34,090 nucleotides of DNA from an uncultured Ruminococcus sp. (GCA_902785555.1 CACZZB010000016.1:1-34090); one strand, 5' to 3'. Counted from the stretch's first letter, positions 15,669 through 24,425 are shown. Numbers and translations are program-made. Notes: generated by a model from the sequence alone, not told the origin.

Positions 15669-16394
15669 TTAAATTTTGGATTTTTTATAAATTTCTATTG
15701 TATTATCATCAGGTTCTATTATTATCTTATTATTGTATCCGTCTAATATAGCATACATTCCATTGAATTTTGAAAGATCTTTGTTGATATTGGTCAATGC
15801 AGGCAGTTTCATTGAACGTGAAAGTATAGCGGCATGAGAATTTTTTGATCCTTTATTTGTAATAAATCCCAAAGATCCCAGTTTATTCAATTTAATCGTT
15901 TCACTTGGCAATATCTGTGCCGCTGCTATTATGGAGTGTTCGTCAGTGTTGAAAGCCGGGATTTTAGGATCGAGTATTTCTAACAATGTGTTTGCCGAAT
16001 CAATAATATCAAAATATCTTTGCTGCAAATATTCATCATCTATTTGTTTGAACATTTCTGCAATTTGTGAAGCGGTATCGTATACTGCAAATTCAGCATT
16101 CAATTTACGGTTCATAATGATATTTTCAACATTTTTCATGAATTGTGAATCTTCGAGAATCATGATATGAGTCTGAAAAATGACGGATTCATCTTTACCT
16201 ATATTATTTTTTACATAATCATATAATTCCTGTAATTGAGTTTTGGCAATTTTCAATGCTTTTTTATATCTGTTCAATTCAGTATATGTATCATTGAGAA
16301 TATATTGTTGTACATTATTTATATTGTTTGAATAAAAAATTATTTTTCCCATTGCAATGCCCTTTGAAACACTGTTGCCTGATATTTCAAACAT
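15669..16394 (-). CDS. Free-standing Enzyme I N-terminal-like PEP-utilising protein
   Basis: This resembles only the N-terminal half of PTS Enzyme I (241 against about 570 residues). It has the PEP-utilisers N-terminal segment (GNSVSKGIAMGKI, 6-18), the helical HPr-binding-like insert (about 35-140, with DESVIFQTHIMILED matching the Enzyme I text) and the swivelling phosphohistidine domain with the motif KGSKNSHAAILSRS (181-194). H187 is the phosphorylatable His, though the usual GGxTSH is altered upstream of it. The C-terminal PEP-binding barrel is missing, and the stop runs straight into the nth ribosome site, so it is not a truncated ptsI. Its phosphodonor and role are unknown. AGGAGG supports the ATG. 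Confidence 0.85.
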   Translation of the reverse strand: MFEISGNSVSKGIAMGKIIFYSNNINNVQQYILNDTYTELNRYKKALKIAKTQLQELYDYVKNNIGKDESVIFQTHIMILEDSQFMKNVENIIMNRKLNAEFAVYDTASQIAEMFKQIDDEYLQQRYFDIIDSANTLLEILDPKIPAFNTDEHSIIAAAQILPSETIKLNKLGSLGFITNKGSKNSHAAILSRSMKLPALTNINKDLSKFNGMYAILDGYNNKIIIEPDDNTIEIYKKSKI

Positions 16395-16443
16395 AAAATA
16401 TATCCTCCTTTCTCATGAAAAAATTTGCGATATTCTTCTTATT

Positions 16444-16472
16444 ATTTAACATCATAATGTAAAAAATGTCAA
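16444..16472 (-). promoter_or_regulatory. Sigma-A promoter for the Enzyme I-like/nth/ABC operon
   Basis: Minus strand: perfect TTGACA (16467-16472), 17-bp spacer, TTAAAT (16444-16449), 50 bp before the first start codon. Confidence 0.65.
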
Positions 16473-16509
16473 CAGTATAAAAGAAATAAATTTTTTATGT
16501 ACAATTTGA

Positions 16510-16538
16510 TTGACTATAAAAAGTTGATATGATAAAAT
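16510..16538 (+). promoter_or_regulatory. Sigma-A promoter for the lipoprotein/ABC exporter operon
   Basis: TTGACT (16510-16515), 17-bp spacer, TAAAAT (16533-16538) with an extended TG. It diverges from the promoter at 16444-16472. Confidence 0.65.
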
Positions 16539-16571
16539 TCAATTATAAAGATATTTAGAGGAGCTGATATC

Positions 16572-17294
16572 ATGAAAAAAATTGGTATTTTATTGATTTC
16601 GGTTATGTTGTTAGGATTGTTTGGGTGTTCAGGAAATAAAAATATGGAAAGCTCAGCAAATGTATCTGAACGGTCAGTTGTAGCAGAGAGTCCGGCAAAA
16701 ATAAAAAAAGATATAGGGGAACTCTTTGAAAATACGTTTATGGAGTTATGGAAATCTGATATTATTTATATTGATGTTGAGATGACTGTTGAAAATAACG
16801 AAGACAGCAATCAGAAATATGTTTATAAATATATACTTGCAAGTGATAAGAATAAAAAAACGGCCATGATAAATATGGATCAGCCGGATAATAAGAAATT
16901 GCATTGTATAATAGAAAATGATAAAATATATTATATCAATGATAGTGAAAAAAATTATAAAATATCGGATTATAAAAATACAATAGATGAATTTATAAAG
17001 GCATATACTAAAGATATGAATTTGGGTGTAAGTGAATCAATACAGCTTTCGGAAGATGGTACAACAGATTTTAAAGGAGAAAAGGATATAGCTTTTGAGA
17101 AGTATGCTATTGTATCTACGGAGAAAAATGCTTCGTCAATAACTATAACATATTATTTTAAAGATGAAAAACCGTATGCGGAAGTTATGCAGTCAGATAA
17201 AGGAAAAACTACATTTATTTTTAAATCAGCGGATGCTAAAATAAGTGATAATAGTATTTTTAAAGTTCCTTCGGATTATTCAAAAAAGGAGTGA
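16572..17294 (+). CDS. Predicted lipoprotein of unknown function in ABC operon
   Basis: Residues 1-18 form a signal peptide ending in the lipobox LFGC; C19 is the likely lipidated residue. The mature part (about 220 residues) starts with a Ser-rich linker, then alternating strands such as YIDVEMTVENNED, YKYILASDKN, IENDKIYYIND and ITYYFKDEKPYAEVMQ. The closing FKSADAKISDNSIFKVPSDY resembles the end of LolA-like/outer-surface lipoprotein folds, but this is only a resemblance. It is encoded six bases before the ABC ATPase gene, so it probably acts with that transporter as an extracytoplasmic partner or substrate. GAGGAG lies about 8 bases upstream of the ATG. Confidence 0.85.
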   Translation: MKKIGILLISVMLLGLFGCSGNKNMESSANVSERSVVAESPAKIKKDIGELFENTFMELWKSDIIYIDVEMTVENNEDSNQKYVYKYILASDKNKKTAMINMDQPDNKKLHCIIENDKIYYINDSEKNYKISDYKNTIDEFIKAYTKDMNLGVSESIQLSEDGTTDFKGEKDIAFEKYAIVSTEKNASSITITYYFKDEKPYAEVMQSDKGKTTFIFKSADAKISDNSIFKVPSDYSKKE

Positions 17295-17300
17295 TGTTGA

Positions 17301-18014
17301 ATGATAAGTGTATCTCATCTTACTAAAAAATATGGTCGTTTCAAGGCAAACGATAATTTATCGTTCACAGTAAAAGAAGGAGAAATAGCTGTTCTTGCAG
17401 GACCAAACGGTGCAGGTAAGTCAACAGCTATAAAGTGTATTGCGGGTCTGTTGAGATTTGATGGAGAAATAGAGATATGCGGATATAATAATAAAAGTAT
17501 GGATGCGAAAAGAATATTGGGATATATACCCGAAATACCGGCACCTTTTGAATTGCTGACAGTTTGGGAGCATATGGAATTTATTGCCCGTGCATATAAA
17601 TTGGAAAATTGGGAAGACAAAGCTAATGAACTAATCAAAAAAATGGAGCTTGATAATAAGAGGAATAAGCTTGGTAAAGAGCTTTCAAAAGGAATGCAGC
17701 AAAAAATCAGTATATGTTGTGCATTATTGATATCTCCGAAAGCTGTATTGTTTGATGAACCGTTTGTCGGACTTGATCCTCACGCTATAAAAGAATTGAA
17801 GGCTATGCTTTTGGAGATGAAATCGCAGGGCATATCTGTTATAATAAGTACACATATGCTTGAGAGTGTTGATGAATTCTGGGACAGAGTATTTATAATG
17901 ATGGATGGTAAGATAGAGGCAGAACGTGAAAGACGCTTTGTAGAAGAAAGCGGAGAAAATCTCGAAGAACTATTTTTTTATATAACTGAAAAGTCTGTCA
18001 CAACAAGGAAGTGA
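17301..18014 (+). CDS. ABC transporter ATP-binding protein
   Basis: The ATPase of an ABC-2/exporter-type system. Length is 237 residues. Walker A GPNGAGKST is at 34-42, the signature is LSKGMQQ at 128-134 (LSxGM, typical of ABC-2 and CcmA-like exporters), Walker B is VLFDEP at 149-154 with GLDP after it, and the H-loop is STH near 184. It sits between a lipoprotein gene (six-base gap) and its likely membrane partner (seven-base gap), so the three genes form one operon. GGAGTGATGTTGA precedes the ATG. The substrate is unknown. Confidence 0.95.
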   Translation: MISVSHLTKKYGRFKANDNLSFTVKEGEIAVLAGPNGAGKSTAIKCIAGLLRFDGEIEICGYNNKSMDAKRILGYIPEIPAPFELLTVWEHMEFIARAYKLENWEDKANELIKKMELDNKRNKLGKELSKGMQQKISICCALLISPKAVLFDEPFVGLDPHAIKELKAMLLEMKSQGISVIISTHMLESVDEFWDRVFIMMDGKIEAERERRFVEESGENLEELFFYITEKSVTTRK

Positions 18015-18021
18015 GATAATA

Positions 18022-19629
18022 ATGACTACTATTTTTTACATAATAAGAAAAGCTGTTAAAAATGCTATATTGGATACATTCAAACATCCTGCAAGGCTTA
18101 TTTTATATGGTTTGGTAGGATTGAGCCTTATTTATGCTGTGATAATGGGATTTACAATGAATGCAGTTGATTATGAACTGTCAAAGGATATAAGAGCGTT
18201 ATATGGCGGTTATCTTGCCCTCCTTCATTTTATAAGTATACCTATTATGTTAAAGGGACTGAGTTCGGGAACAAGTTTTTTTTCAATGAGTGATGTAAAT
18301 AATATATTTGTAGCACCTCTATCGCCAAAGAAAATACTTATTTACGGAGTAGGAAGACAGCTTCTATCCATGATGTTTCTGGTAGTATGCTTTTCATCCT
18401 ATGGTGGGATGGTAATGAGAGTGTTCAGACTTTCTGTGTCAAATGCGTTATTGCTTGTGTCAGGTATATTAATGATGTTTATTTTTATACAGATGATAAC
18501 TTTGGTGATTTTTTGTATATCCAGCGGTAATCCAAAACGTGCAAATCTTCTTAAATATATCATATATGCAATACCGATATATACATTGACGGTTTTTGGA
18601 ATACTTATGTTCAAAAATGGTCTGACTATTGAAAATTTATTTTCTTCTATGTCAGACCCTATTTTGGAGTATTCTCCGATAATCGGGTGGGTACATGGTT
18701 TTATATTTGGTTTGGTTAATAATGATTTTGAAAATATTATAGTTTATGGGATATTACTTTTATTTATGATAATTGTTTGTGTATTGGTATTCTTGTATAC
18801 TAAATTGGATTATTATGAAGATGTTTTGCAGCAAGCAGAAAATAATTATATTTTCCGTGATTCGATAAAAACGGGTACAATGAGTGAAGCAGCTTTTTTG
18901 GGTTCAAGGAAGATAAAGGTTTCAAATTTAGGTATAGGCAAAGGCAAAGGTGCATCCGCAATATTCTATAAGCATCTTAAAGAAGGAACAAGGCGTTCGC
19001 GGTTCAAATTTTTGAATATAAGTACAGCGGTTCTGTTGGGAATAGTATTGGTAACGGGTATTGCAATGGATCAGTTGCTGTCATATAATCCGTTCAAGAC
19101 TACGATAATATATATAGGTGTAACAATAATTTGTTCTTATGTACAATTCTTTTTCAGTGCATCAGGGGATTGGGTCAAAGAACTTGGAAAGCCTTATATA
19201 TTTTTGATACCTGAGGATCCTGTAAAAAAATTGATAATGGCGTCTGCAACGAGCATAATAAAACCATTTATTGATGCAGGTATATCGTATATTTTACTGG
19301 CGATAATTGTCGGTGGTACAATTCCTGATATAATAACGAGTATATTGGTATATGGAAGTTTTGGATGTGTATATATTGCTGCTAATGTACTTGCACAAAG
19401 AATAGTTGGTATGAATGGAAATAGAGGAATATTTATTACATTCTATATGTCGCTGATATTTTTATTAATGGTTCCGGGAGTATTTTTGGGAGTGATGAGC
19501 CTGGCTCATTCTCATTGGTTAGCAGCAATATCTGCAACTGTTATGGGACTTCCGATATTTTTCTGGAATGTATCCATATCTTTGATAATATTTCTGATGT
19601 GCAGAAATTTACTTAATAATGTTGAATGA
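18022..19629 (+). CDS. Putative ABC exporter membrane protein
   Basis: A 535-residue integral membrane protein with about ten hydrophobic segments, for example residues 27-47, 65-80, 110-130, 138-165, 172-192, 235-260, 333-352, 360-380 and several in the last 120 residues. The central cytoplasmic stretch (about 265-325) is charged. The N-terminal half contains MSDVNNIFVAPLSPKKIL, characteristic of the 'putative ABC exporter' family (PF16962, from memory), which pairs with an LSxGM-type ATPase as here. It is the last gene of the operon, ending before a strong terminator. The substrate is not predictable. The start ATG at 18022 has GTGAGATAA upstream, a modest ribosome site. Confidence 0.9.
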   Translation: MTTIFYIIRKAVKNAILDTFKHPARLILYGLVGLSLIYAVIMGFTMNAVDYELSKDIRALYGGYLALLHFISIPIMLKGLSSGTSFFSMSDVNNIFVAPLSPKKILIYGVGRQLLSMMFLVVCFSSYGGMVMRVFRLSVSNALLLVSGILMMFIFIQMITLVIFCISSGNPKRANLLKYIIYAIPIYTLTVFGILMFKNGLTIENLFSSMSDPILEYSPIIGWVHGFIFGLVNNDFENIIVYGILLLFMIIVCVLVFLYTKLDYYEDVLQQAENNYIFRDSIKTGTMSEAAFLGSRKIKVSNLGIGKGKGASAIFYKHLKEGTRRSRFKFLNISTAVLLGIVLVTGIAMDQLLSYNPFKTTIIYIGVTIICSYVQFFFSASGDWVKELGKPYIFLIPEDPVKKLIMASATSIIKPFIDAGISYILLAIIVGGTIPDIITSILVYGSFGCVYIAANVLAQRIVGMNGNRGIFITFYMSLIFLLMVPGVFLGVMSLAHSHWLAAISATVMGLPIFFWNVSISLIIFLMCRNLLNNVE

Positions 19630-19658
19630 ATTTTGAAAAATAAAGTATAATAAATTAT

Positions 19659-19703
19659 AAAAAGACAGGGGCAGAATAATTGATATTCTGCCCCTGTCTT
19701 TTT
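19659..19703 (+). terminator. Strong terminator after the ABC exporter operon
   Basis: A perfect 20-bp stem (19659-19678 with 19684-19703, core GACAGGGGCAGAATA) and a 5-base loop, ending in five T. Confidence 0.9.
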
Positions 19704-19726
19704 AGGTCATGCCTTAAAAATGCCGA

Positions 19727-19755
19727 GAATTAATTATTTGAATCCGGTTATAATA
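19727..19755 (+). promoter_or_regulatory. Possible forespore-type promoter for spoVAD
   Basis: GAATT (19727-19731), 17 bp, TATAATA (19749-19755), with the ATG 25 bp further on. It is one base off the sigma-G -10 CATNHTA and imperfect at -35; TATAAT could equally be sigma-A. Weak. Confidence 0.25.
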
Positions 19756-19779
19756 ATAAATTGACAGGAGGTTTTTTAT

Positions 19780-20790
19780 ATGCCGGAAAGAATAGGAAAG
19801 TATACATTAAAAATGAAGAATAATGTGACTATCAGGTCAAGTGTAGGAATTGTAGGAAAAAAAGAAAGCGAAGGACCACTTGGAGAATATTTTGATATAG
19901 CGTTTAAGGATAATAAATTAGGTCAACCATCATGGGAAAAGGCTGAAAGTGCTTTACAGAAAACAGCGGTATGTGAACTTATGAAAAGGAATAATCTTGA
20001 AAATGCAGATATAGATGTGATATTTGCCGGTGATTTATTAAATCAGTGTATTTCTTCAACATTTGGATTAAGGGAATTGAATATACCGTTTTTGGGACAG
20101 TATGGAGCGTGTTCAACAATGGCACAGACAATATTGTCTGCATCCGTGTTCATAGACAGCGGAGCGGCTGAACGGGCAATTGCAGTTACATCATCTCATT
20201 TTTGTTCAGCGGAAAGACAATTCAGATTGCCGATAGAATATGGTGGACAGCGTACTCCAACAGCACAATGGACAGTAACGGGGTCAGGTGCAGCATTACT
20301 TGATAAGAGTGAAGGTGAAGTTTCGGTAAAATATGCAACTATAGGCAGGATAAATGATTTGAAAGTCAAAGATGCAAATAATATGGGTGCCGCAATGGCA
20401 CCGGCGGCAGCAGATACTATATATAATTTTTTTACAGATACAAATACAAAACCAACAGATTATGATTTGATCTTGACCGGAGATTTGGGAAAAGTTGGTT
20501 CACAGCTTTTGAAAGAAATCTTGCAAAGACAGAATATAGATATAAGTCAAAATTATAACGATTGCGGTTTGATGATATTTGATTTAGAGGGACAGGATGT
20601 TCATTCAGGCGGCTCGGGATGCGGTTGTTCCGCCTCAGTATTTTGTTCTTATATAATGAAACAGTTAATAGAAAATAAGCTGAGAAATATTTTATTTGTT
20701 GCAACAGGAGCATTGATGTCACCGACATCATCGCAGCAGGGGGAAAGTATACCTTCAATAGCACATCTTTTAAATATAATAAAGAATTGA
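19780..20790 (+). CDS. spoVAD: Stage V sporulation protein AD
   Basis: A forespore protein needed for dipicolinic acid uptake into the developing spore. It has a thiolase-like fold, and the family binds dipicolinate. The 336 residues match SpoVAD. Marks are GPLGEYFD near 33-40, DLLNQCISSTFGLRELNIPF at 87-106, GQYGACSTMAQ at 108-118, HFCSAERQFRLPIEYG at 142-157, AQWTVTGSGAALL, and the C-terminal HSGGSGCGCSA. In bacilli spoVAD lies inside a spoVA operon between spoVAC and spoVAE; here neither is present and the gene is enclosed by terminators on both sides. CAGGAGG precedes the ATG. Confidence 0.94.
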   Translation: MPERIGKYTLKMKNNVTIRSSVGIVGKKESEGPLGEYFDIAFKDNKLGQPSWEKAESALQKTAVCELMKRNNLENADIDVIFAGDLLNQCISSTFGLRELNIPFLGQYGACSTMAQTILSASVFIDSGAAERAIAVTSSHFCSAERQFRLPIEYGGQRTPTAQWTVTGSGAALLDKSEGEVSVKYATIGRINDLKVKDANNMGAAMAPAAADTIYNFFTDTNTKPTDYDLILTGDLGKVGSQLLKEILQRQNIDISQNYNDCGLMIFDLEGQDVHSGGSGCGCSASVFCSYIMKQLIENKLRNILFVATGALMSPTSSQQGESIPSIAHLLNIIKN

Positions 20791-20798
20791 TAATGATA

Positions 20799-20833
20799 AT
20801 CGAGGAATGACTTATTTCATCCCTCGATTTTTT
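20799..20833 (+). terminator. Rho-independent terminator after spoVAD
   Basis: ATCGAGGAATGA pairs with TCATCCCTCGAT with one mismatch and a six-base loop, followed by TTTTTT. Confidence 0.85.
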
Positions 20834-20834
20834 A

Positions 20835-20863
20835 TTTACATTCAGGAAAAATTGTGGTATGAT
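20835..20863 (+). promoter_or_regulatory. Sigma-A promoter for the aroA-aroC-pheA operon
   Basis: TTTACA (20835-20840), 17-bp spacer, extended -10 TGGTATGAT (-10 at 20858-20863). The leader to the TTG start is only about 33 bases, too short for a T-box or peptide attenuator. Confidence 0.7.
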
Positions 20864-20902
20864 ATCTGTATAAAAGGAAGAAAAAGAAGGAAGTGTTGAA
20901 GA

Positions 20903-22174
20903 TTGACTAAAATAATGGTTAAAAAAAGTAAAATCAATGGAACTTTGTCAATGCCTCCATCAAAAAGTGTAGCACACAGAGCTATAATATGTGCAGCATT
21001 ATGTGACGGAAAAAGCAAGATATCTCCTGTTGATATGTCAAATGATATAAGGGCAACCATAGAGTGTATGAAAGCACTTGGAGCAGATATCGAACTTGAA
21101 GGTAATAGCTTGACAGTTGATGGAAGAAATATTTTCAAGAATAAGAATTTAACGTTGGATTGTGGTGAAAGTGGGTCAACGCTTAGATTTTTAGTACCTA
21201 TATGCAGTATGGGAGGTACTTCGGTGGAATTTATCGGACATGGGAAGTTACCTGAAAGACCAATAGGTATATACTTGGATTGTTTGCCCGATAAAGGAGT
21301 TTGTTGTGAAACTAAGGGAGGCTTGCCTTTAAAAATATCAGGAAAATTAAAGAGTGGTATTTATGAGATAGCAGGCAATGTAAGTTCACAATTTATAACA
21401 GGATTATTATTGGCCCTTCCAATGCTTGAAGGTGACAGTGAGATCATATTAACAACAGAATTGCAGTCAACAGGATATGTTGATATGACAACGGATATAA
21501 TGGAAAAATTCGGAGTTGAAATAAGAAGGACAGAAAATGGCTGGAAAATAAAAGGTGATCAAAGATATAAGGCAAGAAATTTTACAGTAGAGGGAGATTG
21601 GTCGCAGGCAGCGTTTTTTATGACAGCGGCAGCAATTGGCGGAAAAGTTACGATAGATAACCTGAATATTGAATCATATCAAGGCGATAAAGAGTGCGTA
21701 GAGATATATAAAAAATTCGGAGTAAATATCAGTGAAAGCGGCGGAAATATAACTGTAGAGAAAAATAAATTAAAAGGAATAGAGATAAATGCTGAAAATA
21801 TACCGGATATGGTACCGGCACTTTCTGTTGTCGGAGCATTGTCAAAGGGAATAACGGTTATAAAAGGTGCAGAAAGACTAAGAATAAAAGAGTGTGATAG
21901 ATTATCGGCAATGGCTGACGGTCTGTCGAGAATGGGAGCGGATATCCAAGAAACAAAGGATGGATTTATAATTCATGGAGTCAATTGTCTGAAGGGAGCA
22001 GAAGTTGACGGATATAATGACCATAGGATAGTAATGGCACTTTCAGCAGCAGCAGTTGGTGCTGAGGGAGAAGTTATCATATCTGATATGGAAAGTATAA
22101 ATAAGTCATATCCGAAATTTTTTGAAGATTACAGAAAAGTGGGAGGAAAAGCAGATGTCATCATGGGGAAATGA
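20903..22174 (+). CDS. aroA: 3-Phosphoshikimate 1-carboxyvinyltransferase (EPSP synthase)
   Basis: It condenses shikimate-3-phosphate with PEP in the sixth step of the chorismate pathway. Length is 423 residues. Visible signatures are PPSKSVAHR (18-26) with the catalytic Lys21, CGESGSTLRF (about 88-97), GKLPERPIG, SSQFITGLLLALP, DWSQAAFF and DGYNDHRIVMALS, and the C-terminal INKSYPKFFEDYRKVGG. The start is TTG at 20903, nine bases after GAAGGAAG; the first in-frame ATG (20915) would be 21 bases away. The 3' end overlaps aroC by 20 bases. It is the first gene of an aromatic amino acid operon. Confidence 0.96.
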   Translation: MTKIMVKKSKINGTLSMPPSKSVAHRAIICAALCDGKSKISPVDMSNDIRATIECMKALGADIELEGNSLTVDGRNIFKNKNLTLDCGESGSTLRFLVPICSMGGTSVEFIGHGKLPERPIGIYLDCLPDKGVCCETKGGLPLKISGKLKSGIYEIAGNVSSQFITGLLLALPMLEGDSEIILTTELQSTGYVDMTTDIMEKFGVEIRRTENGWKIKGDQRYKARNFTVEGDWSQAAFFMTAAAIGGKVTIDNLNIESYQGDKECVEIYKKFGVNISESGGNITVEKNKLKGIEINAENIPDMVPALSVVGALSKGITVIKGAERLRIKECDRLSAMADGLSRMGADIQETKDGFIIHGVNCLKGAEVDGYNDHRIVMALSAAAVGAEGEVIISDMESINKSYPKFFEDYRKVGGKADVIMGK

Positions 22175-23240
22175 TGTAAAGATATCTATTTTCGGGGAAA
22201 GCCATGGCAATGGTATAGGAGTTGTAATAGATGGACTGCCGGCGGGCGAAAAGTTGGATTTTGATGAAATATATTTGCAAATGAGCAGGAGAGCTCCGGG
22301 AAATGATAAAGCTACAACACCCAGATTAGAAAAAGATTTTCCGGAAATATTGTCGGGAATATTTGATAATACAACAACAGGAGCACCGTTATGTGCGGTG
22401 ATAAAGAATACAAACACACGCTCACAGGATTATGGAAATGTGTTGAAGAATCCAAGACCGGCACACGCTGATTATACAGGATATGTAAGATATAATGGTT
22501 TCAATGATATAAGAGGCGGAGGACATTTTTCGGGTAGACTGACTGCACCGTTGGTGTTTGCGGGAGCGATATGCAGACAGATATTAGAGCGGAAGGGTAT
22601 AAAAATAGCAGCACATATATCATCAATAGGAAATATTGAGGATGAGAGGTTCAACGGAACGGATATACCACATGAATTAATGGATAGGCTTTCAAAAGCT
22701 AAATTCGGATTGATAGACCAGGTTCGTGAAGAAAAGATGAGGGCATTGATAGAAGAATGCAGAATGTCACAGGATAGCATAGGTGGGACAATAGAATGTG
22801 CCGTGACAGGAATGCCTGCCGGGGCAGGTTCACCGATGTTTGGTGGAATAGAGAATGTAATTTCGTCTATAGTATTTGGAATACCGGCAGTTAAGGGAAT
22901 AGAGTTTGGTTCAGGTTTTGAAGGAAGCAAATCAAGAGGAAGTCAAAATAATGATGAGTTTTATTATGACAATGGAGTTGTGAAGACGAGAACAAATAAT
23001 CATGGAGGCATTTTGGGAGGAATATCGTCAGGAATGCCGATAATATTCAGAACAGCGATAAAGCCTACTCCATCAATATCAAGAAAGCAGAGAACGGTTG
23101 ATTTGAATAATAAGACTGATAGTGAATTGGAAATAAACGGAAGGCATGATCCTTGCATCGTTGTAAGGGCAGTACCTGTAATAGAATCTGCAACAGCGAT
23201 AGCAATAATAAATATACTTTCAGAGGTGCATAAGTTATGA
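22155..23240 (+). CDS. aroC: Chorismate synthase
   Basis: It eliminates phosphate from EPSP to give chorismate, with reduced FMN as cofactor. Length is 361 residues. The signature GESHGNGIGVVIDGLPAG starts at residue 14, with the catalytic His17. RRAPG, TTTGAPL, RPAHADYTG, RGGGHFSGRLTAP, EFGSGF and NHGGILGG follow in order, and RHDPCIVVRAVPVIE near the C-terminus. The frame opens upstream, but the ATG at 22155 has GGGAGG eight bases before it and gives the standard N-terminus, so it is chosen. It overlaps aroA by 20 bases and pheA by four, showing translational coupling through the operon. Confidence 0.97.
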   Translation: MSSWGNDVKISIFGESHGNGIGVVIDGLPAGEKLDFDEIYLQMSRRAPGNDKATTPRLEKDFPEILSGIFDNTTTGAPLCAVIKNTNTRSQDYGNVLKNPRPAHADYTGYVRYNGFNDIRGGGHFSGRLTAPLVFAGAICRQILERKGIKIAAHISSIGNIEDERFNGTDIPHELMDRLSKAKFGLIDQVREEKMRALIEECRMSQDSIGGTIECAVTGMPAGAGSPMFGGIENVISSIVFGIPAVKGIEFGSGFEGSKSRGSQNNDEFYYDNGVVKTRTNNHGGILGGISSGMPIIFRTAIKPTPSISRKQRTVDLNNKTDSELEINGRHDPCIVVRAVPVIESATAIAIINILSEVHKL

Positions 23241-24376
23241 GTTTACAGCCGATAAGAGAAGAAATTGACAGAATAGATGATCAGCTTGTAGAGCTTTTTA
23301 AGAGCAGAATGGAATGTTCCAAAAAAGTGGCTGAATATAAACAGGAACATGGAATGGAAATATTTAATAAAGAGAGAGAAGAACAGCTTCTCGGAAAGGT
23401 TCAGGAAAATGCAGGGATATATGGAGATTCTGCAAGGCAGCTTTATTCGACTATATTGGAATTAAGCAGAGCATTGCAGCATGATATGGTGGGCAGTGGA
23501 AGGAATCTGAAAAATCAAATTTTTTCAGCTGAAAATGTGATTCCGAGAGAGAATGAAAATATAAAAGTGGCGTGCTTTGGAGTTGAAGGAAGCTATGCAA
23601 ATCAGGCAACAATGAGATCATTTCCTAATTGCAAACCGGATTTTTATGCATCTTTTCAGGATATTTTTTCTGCTATATGCAACGGACAGGCAGATTTTGG
23701 AGTAGTACCGATAGAGAACAGTTCAGCAGGTTCAGTTACAGATGTATATGATCTGATGCTTAAATACAGATTTTATATAGCTATGGTAGTAGATATACCT
23801 ATAAATCATGTATTGGCCATGAAGAAAGGAGCAAGTGTTTTAAATTTAAAGAAAGTCTATTCACATCAGCAGGCATTGTCACAATGTTCAGATTTTTTCA
23901 GAAGCCGTAGAAATATACTCGGGGAAACATACATAAGTACAGCGGCAGCCGCAAAAATGGTATCTGAAAGTGACGATTTAACAATAGGAGCTATATGTTC
24001 AGAACAGGCTGCCGAAAAATATGGTCTTGAAATAGTATTGAGAGGATTTCAAAATAATCCCAATAATACAACGAGGTTTCTTATAATTTCTAAAAAATTG
24101 TATATAGATGAAAGTGCTGAAAAAATCAGTGTATGTTTTTCATTGCCACATAAAACAGGATCATTATATAGTGTGTTGTGCAGGTTTGCAGTAAACGGAC
24201 TGAACCTGACTAAGATAGAATCAAGACCAATGTTTGGAACAGCCTTTGAATATCTTTTCTATGTAGATTTCACAGGAAATGTAAACAATAAAAGAGCATT
24301 GAAACTTATATGTGCATTGTCAGAGGAATTATCTGAGTTTTCATTTTTGGGTAATTTCAAAGAGATATTGTATTGA
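23237..24376 (+). CDS. pheA: Bifunctional chorismate mutase/prephenate dehydratase
   Basis: It converts chorismate through prephenate to phenylpyruvate, the phenylalanine precursor. Length is 379 residues. Residues 1-85 are an AroQ-type chorismate mutase (IREEIDRIDDQLVELFKSRM with the active-site Arg and Lys39-like residues). About 112-285 is the dehydratase with FGVEGSYANQAT, VPIENSSAGSV, SHQQALSQC and NNTTRFLIIS (the TTRF motif at 276-279). About 295-379 is the ACT domain with ESRP at 327-330. The GAL[VY] motif that binds phenylalanine reads GSLY here, so feedback may differ somewhat. It overlaps aroC by ATGA. No clear terminator follows. Confidence 0.96.
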   Translation: MSLQPIREEIDRIDDQLVELFKSRMECSKKVAEYKQEHGMEIFNKEREEQLLGKVQENAGIYGDSARQLYSTILELSRALQHDMVGSGRNLKNQIFSAENVIPRENENIKVACFGVEGSYANQATMRSFPNCKPDFYASFQDIFSAICNGQADFGVVPIENSSAGSVTDVYDLMLKYRFYIAMVVDIPINHVLAMKKGASVLNLKKVYSHQQALSQCSDFFRSRRNILGETYISTAAAAKMVSESDDLTIGAICSEQAAEKYGLEIVLRGFQNNPNNTTRFLIISKKLYIDESAEKISVCFSLPHKTGSLYSVLCRFAVNGLNLTKIESRPMFGTAFEYLFYVDFTGNVNNKRALKLICALSEELSEFSFLGNFKEILY

Positions 24377-24425
24377 TCCGGCAAATTTAAAAATAAAAAA
24401 CAATCATAAAATACAAAAAAAGCAC

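Noticed and set aside
15669..16394. Enzyme I-like gene as a frameshifted, broken ptsI
   Set aside because: No barrel-domain sequence follows in any frame; the stop leads straight into the nth ribosome site 14 bases before nth, so the short form is the complete gene.
20864..20902. T-box or attenuator before the aromatic operon
   Set aside because: The leader is only about 33 bases, too short for either, and it has no such structure.
22472..22930. A 152-residue minus-strand frame inside aroC
   Set aside because: Shadow of a certain gene with no ribosome site and Ile/Pro/Ser-rich text; the aroC motifs are unmistakable.
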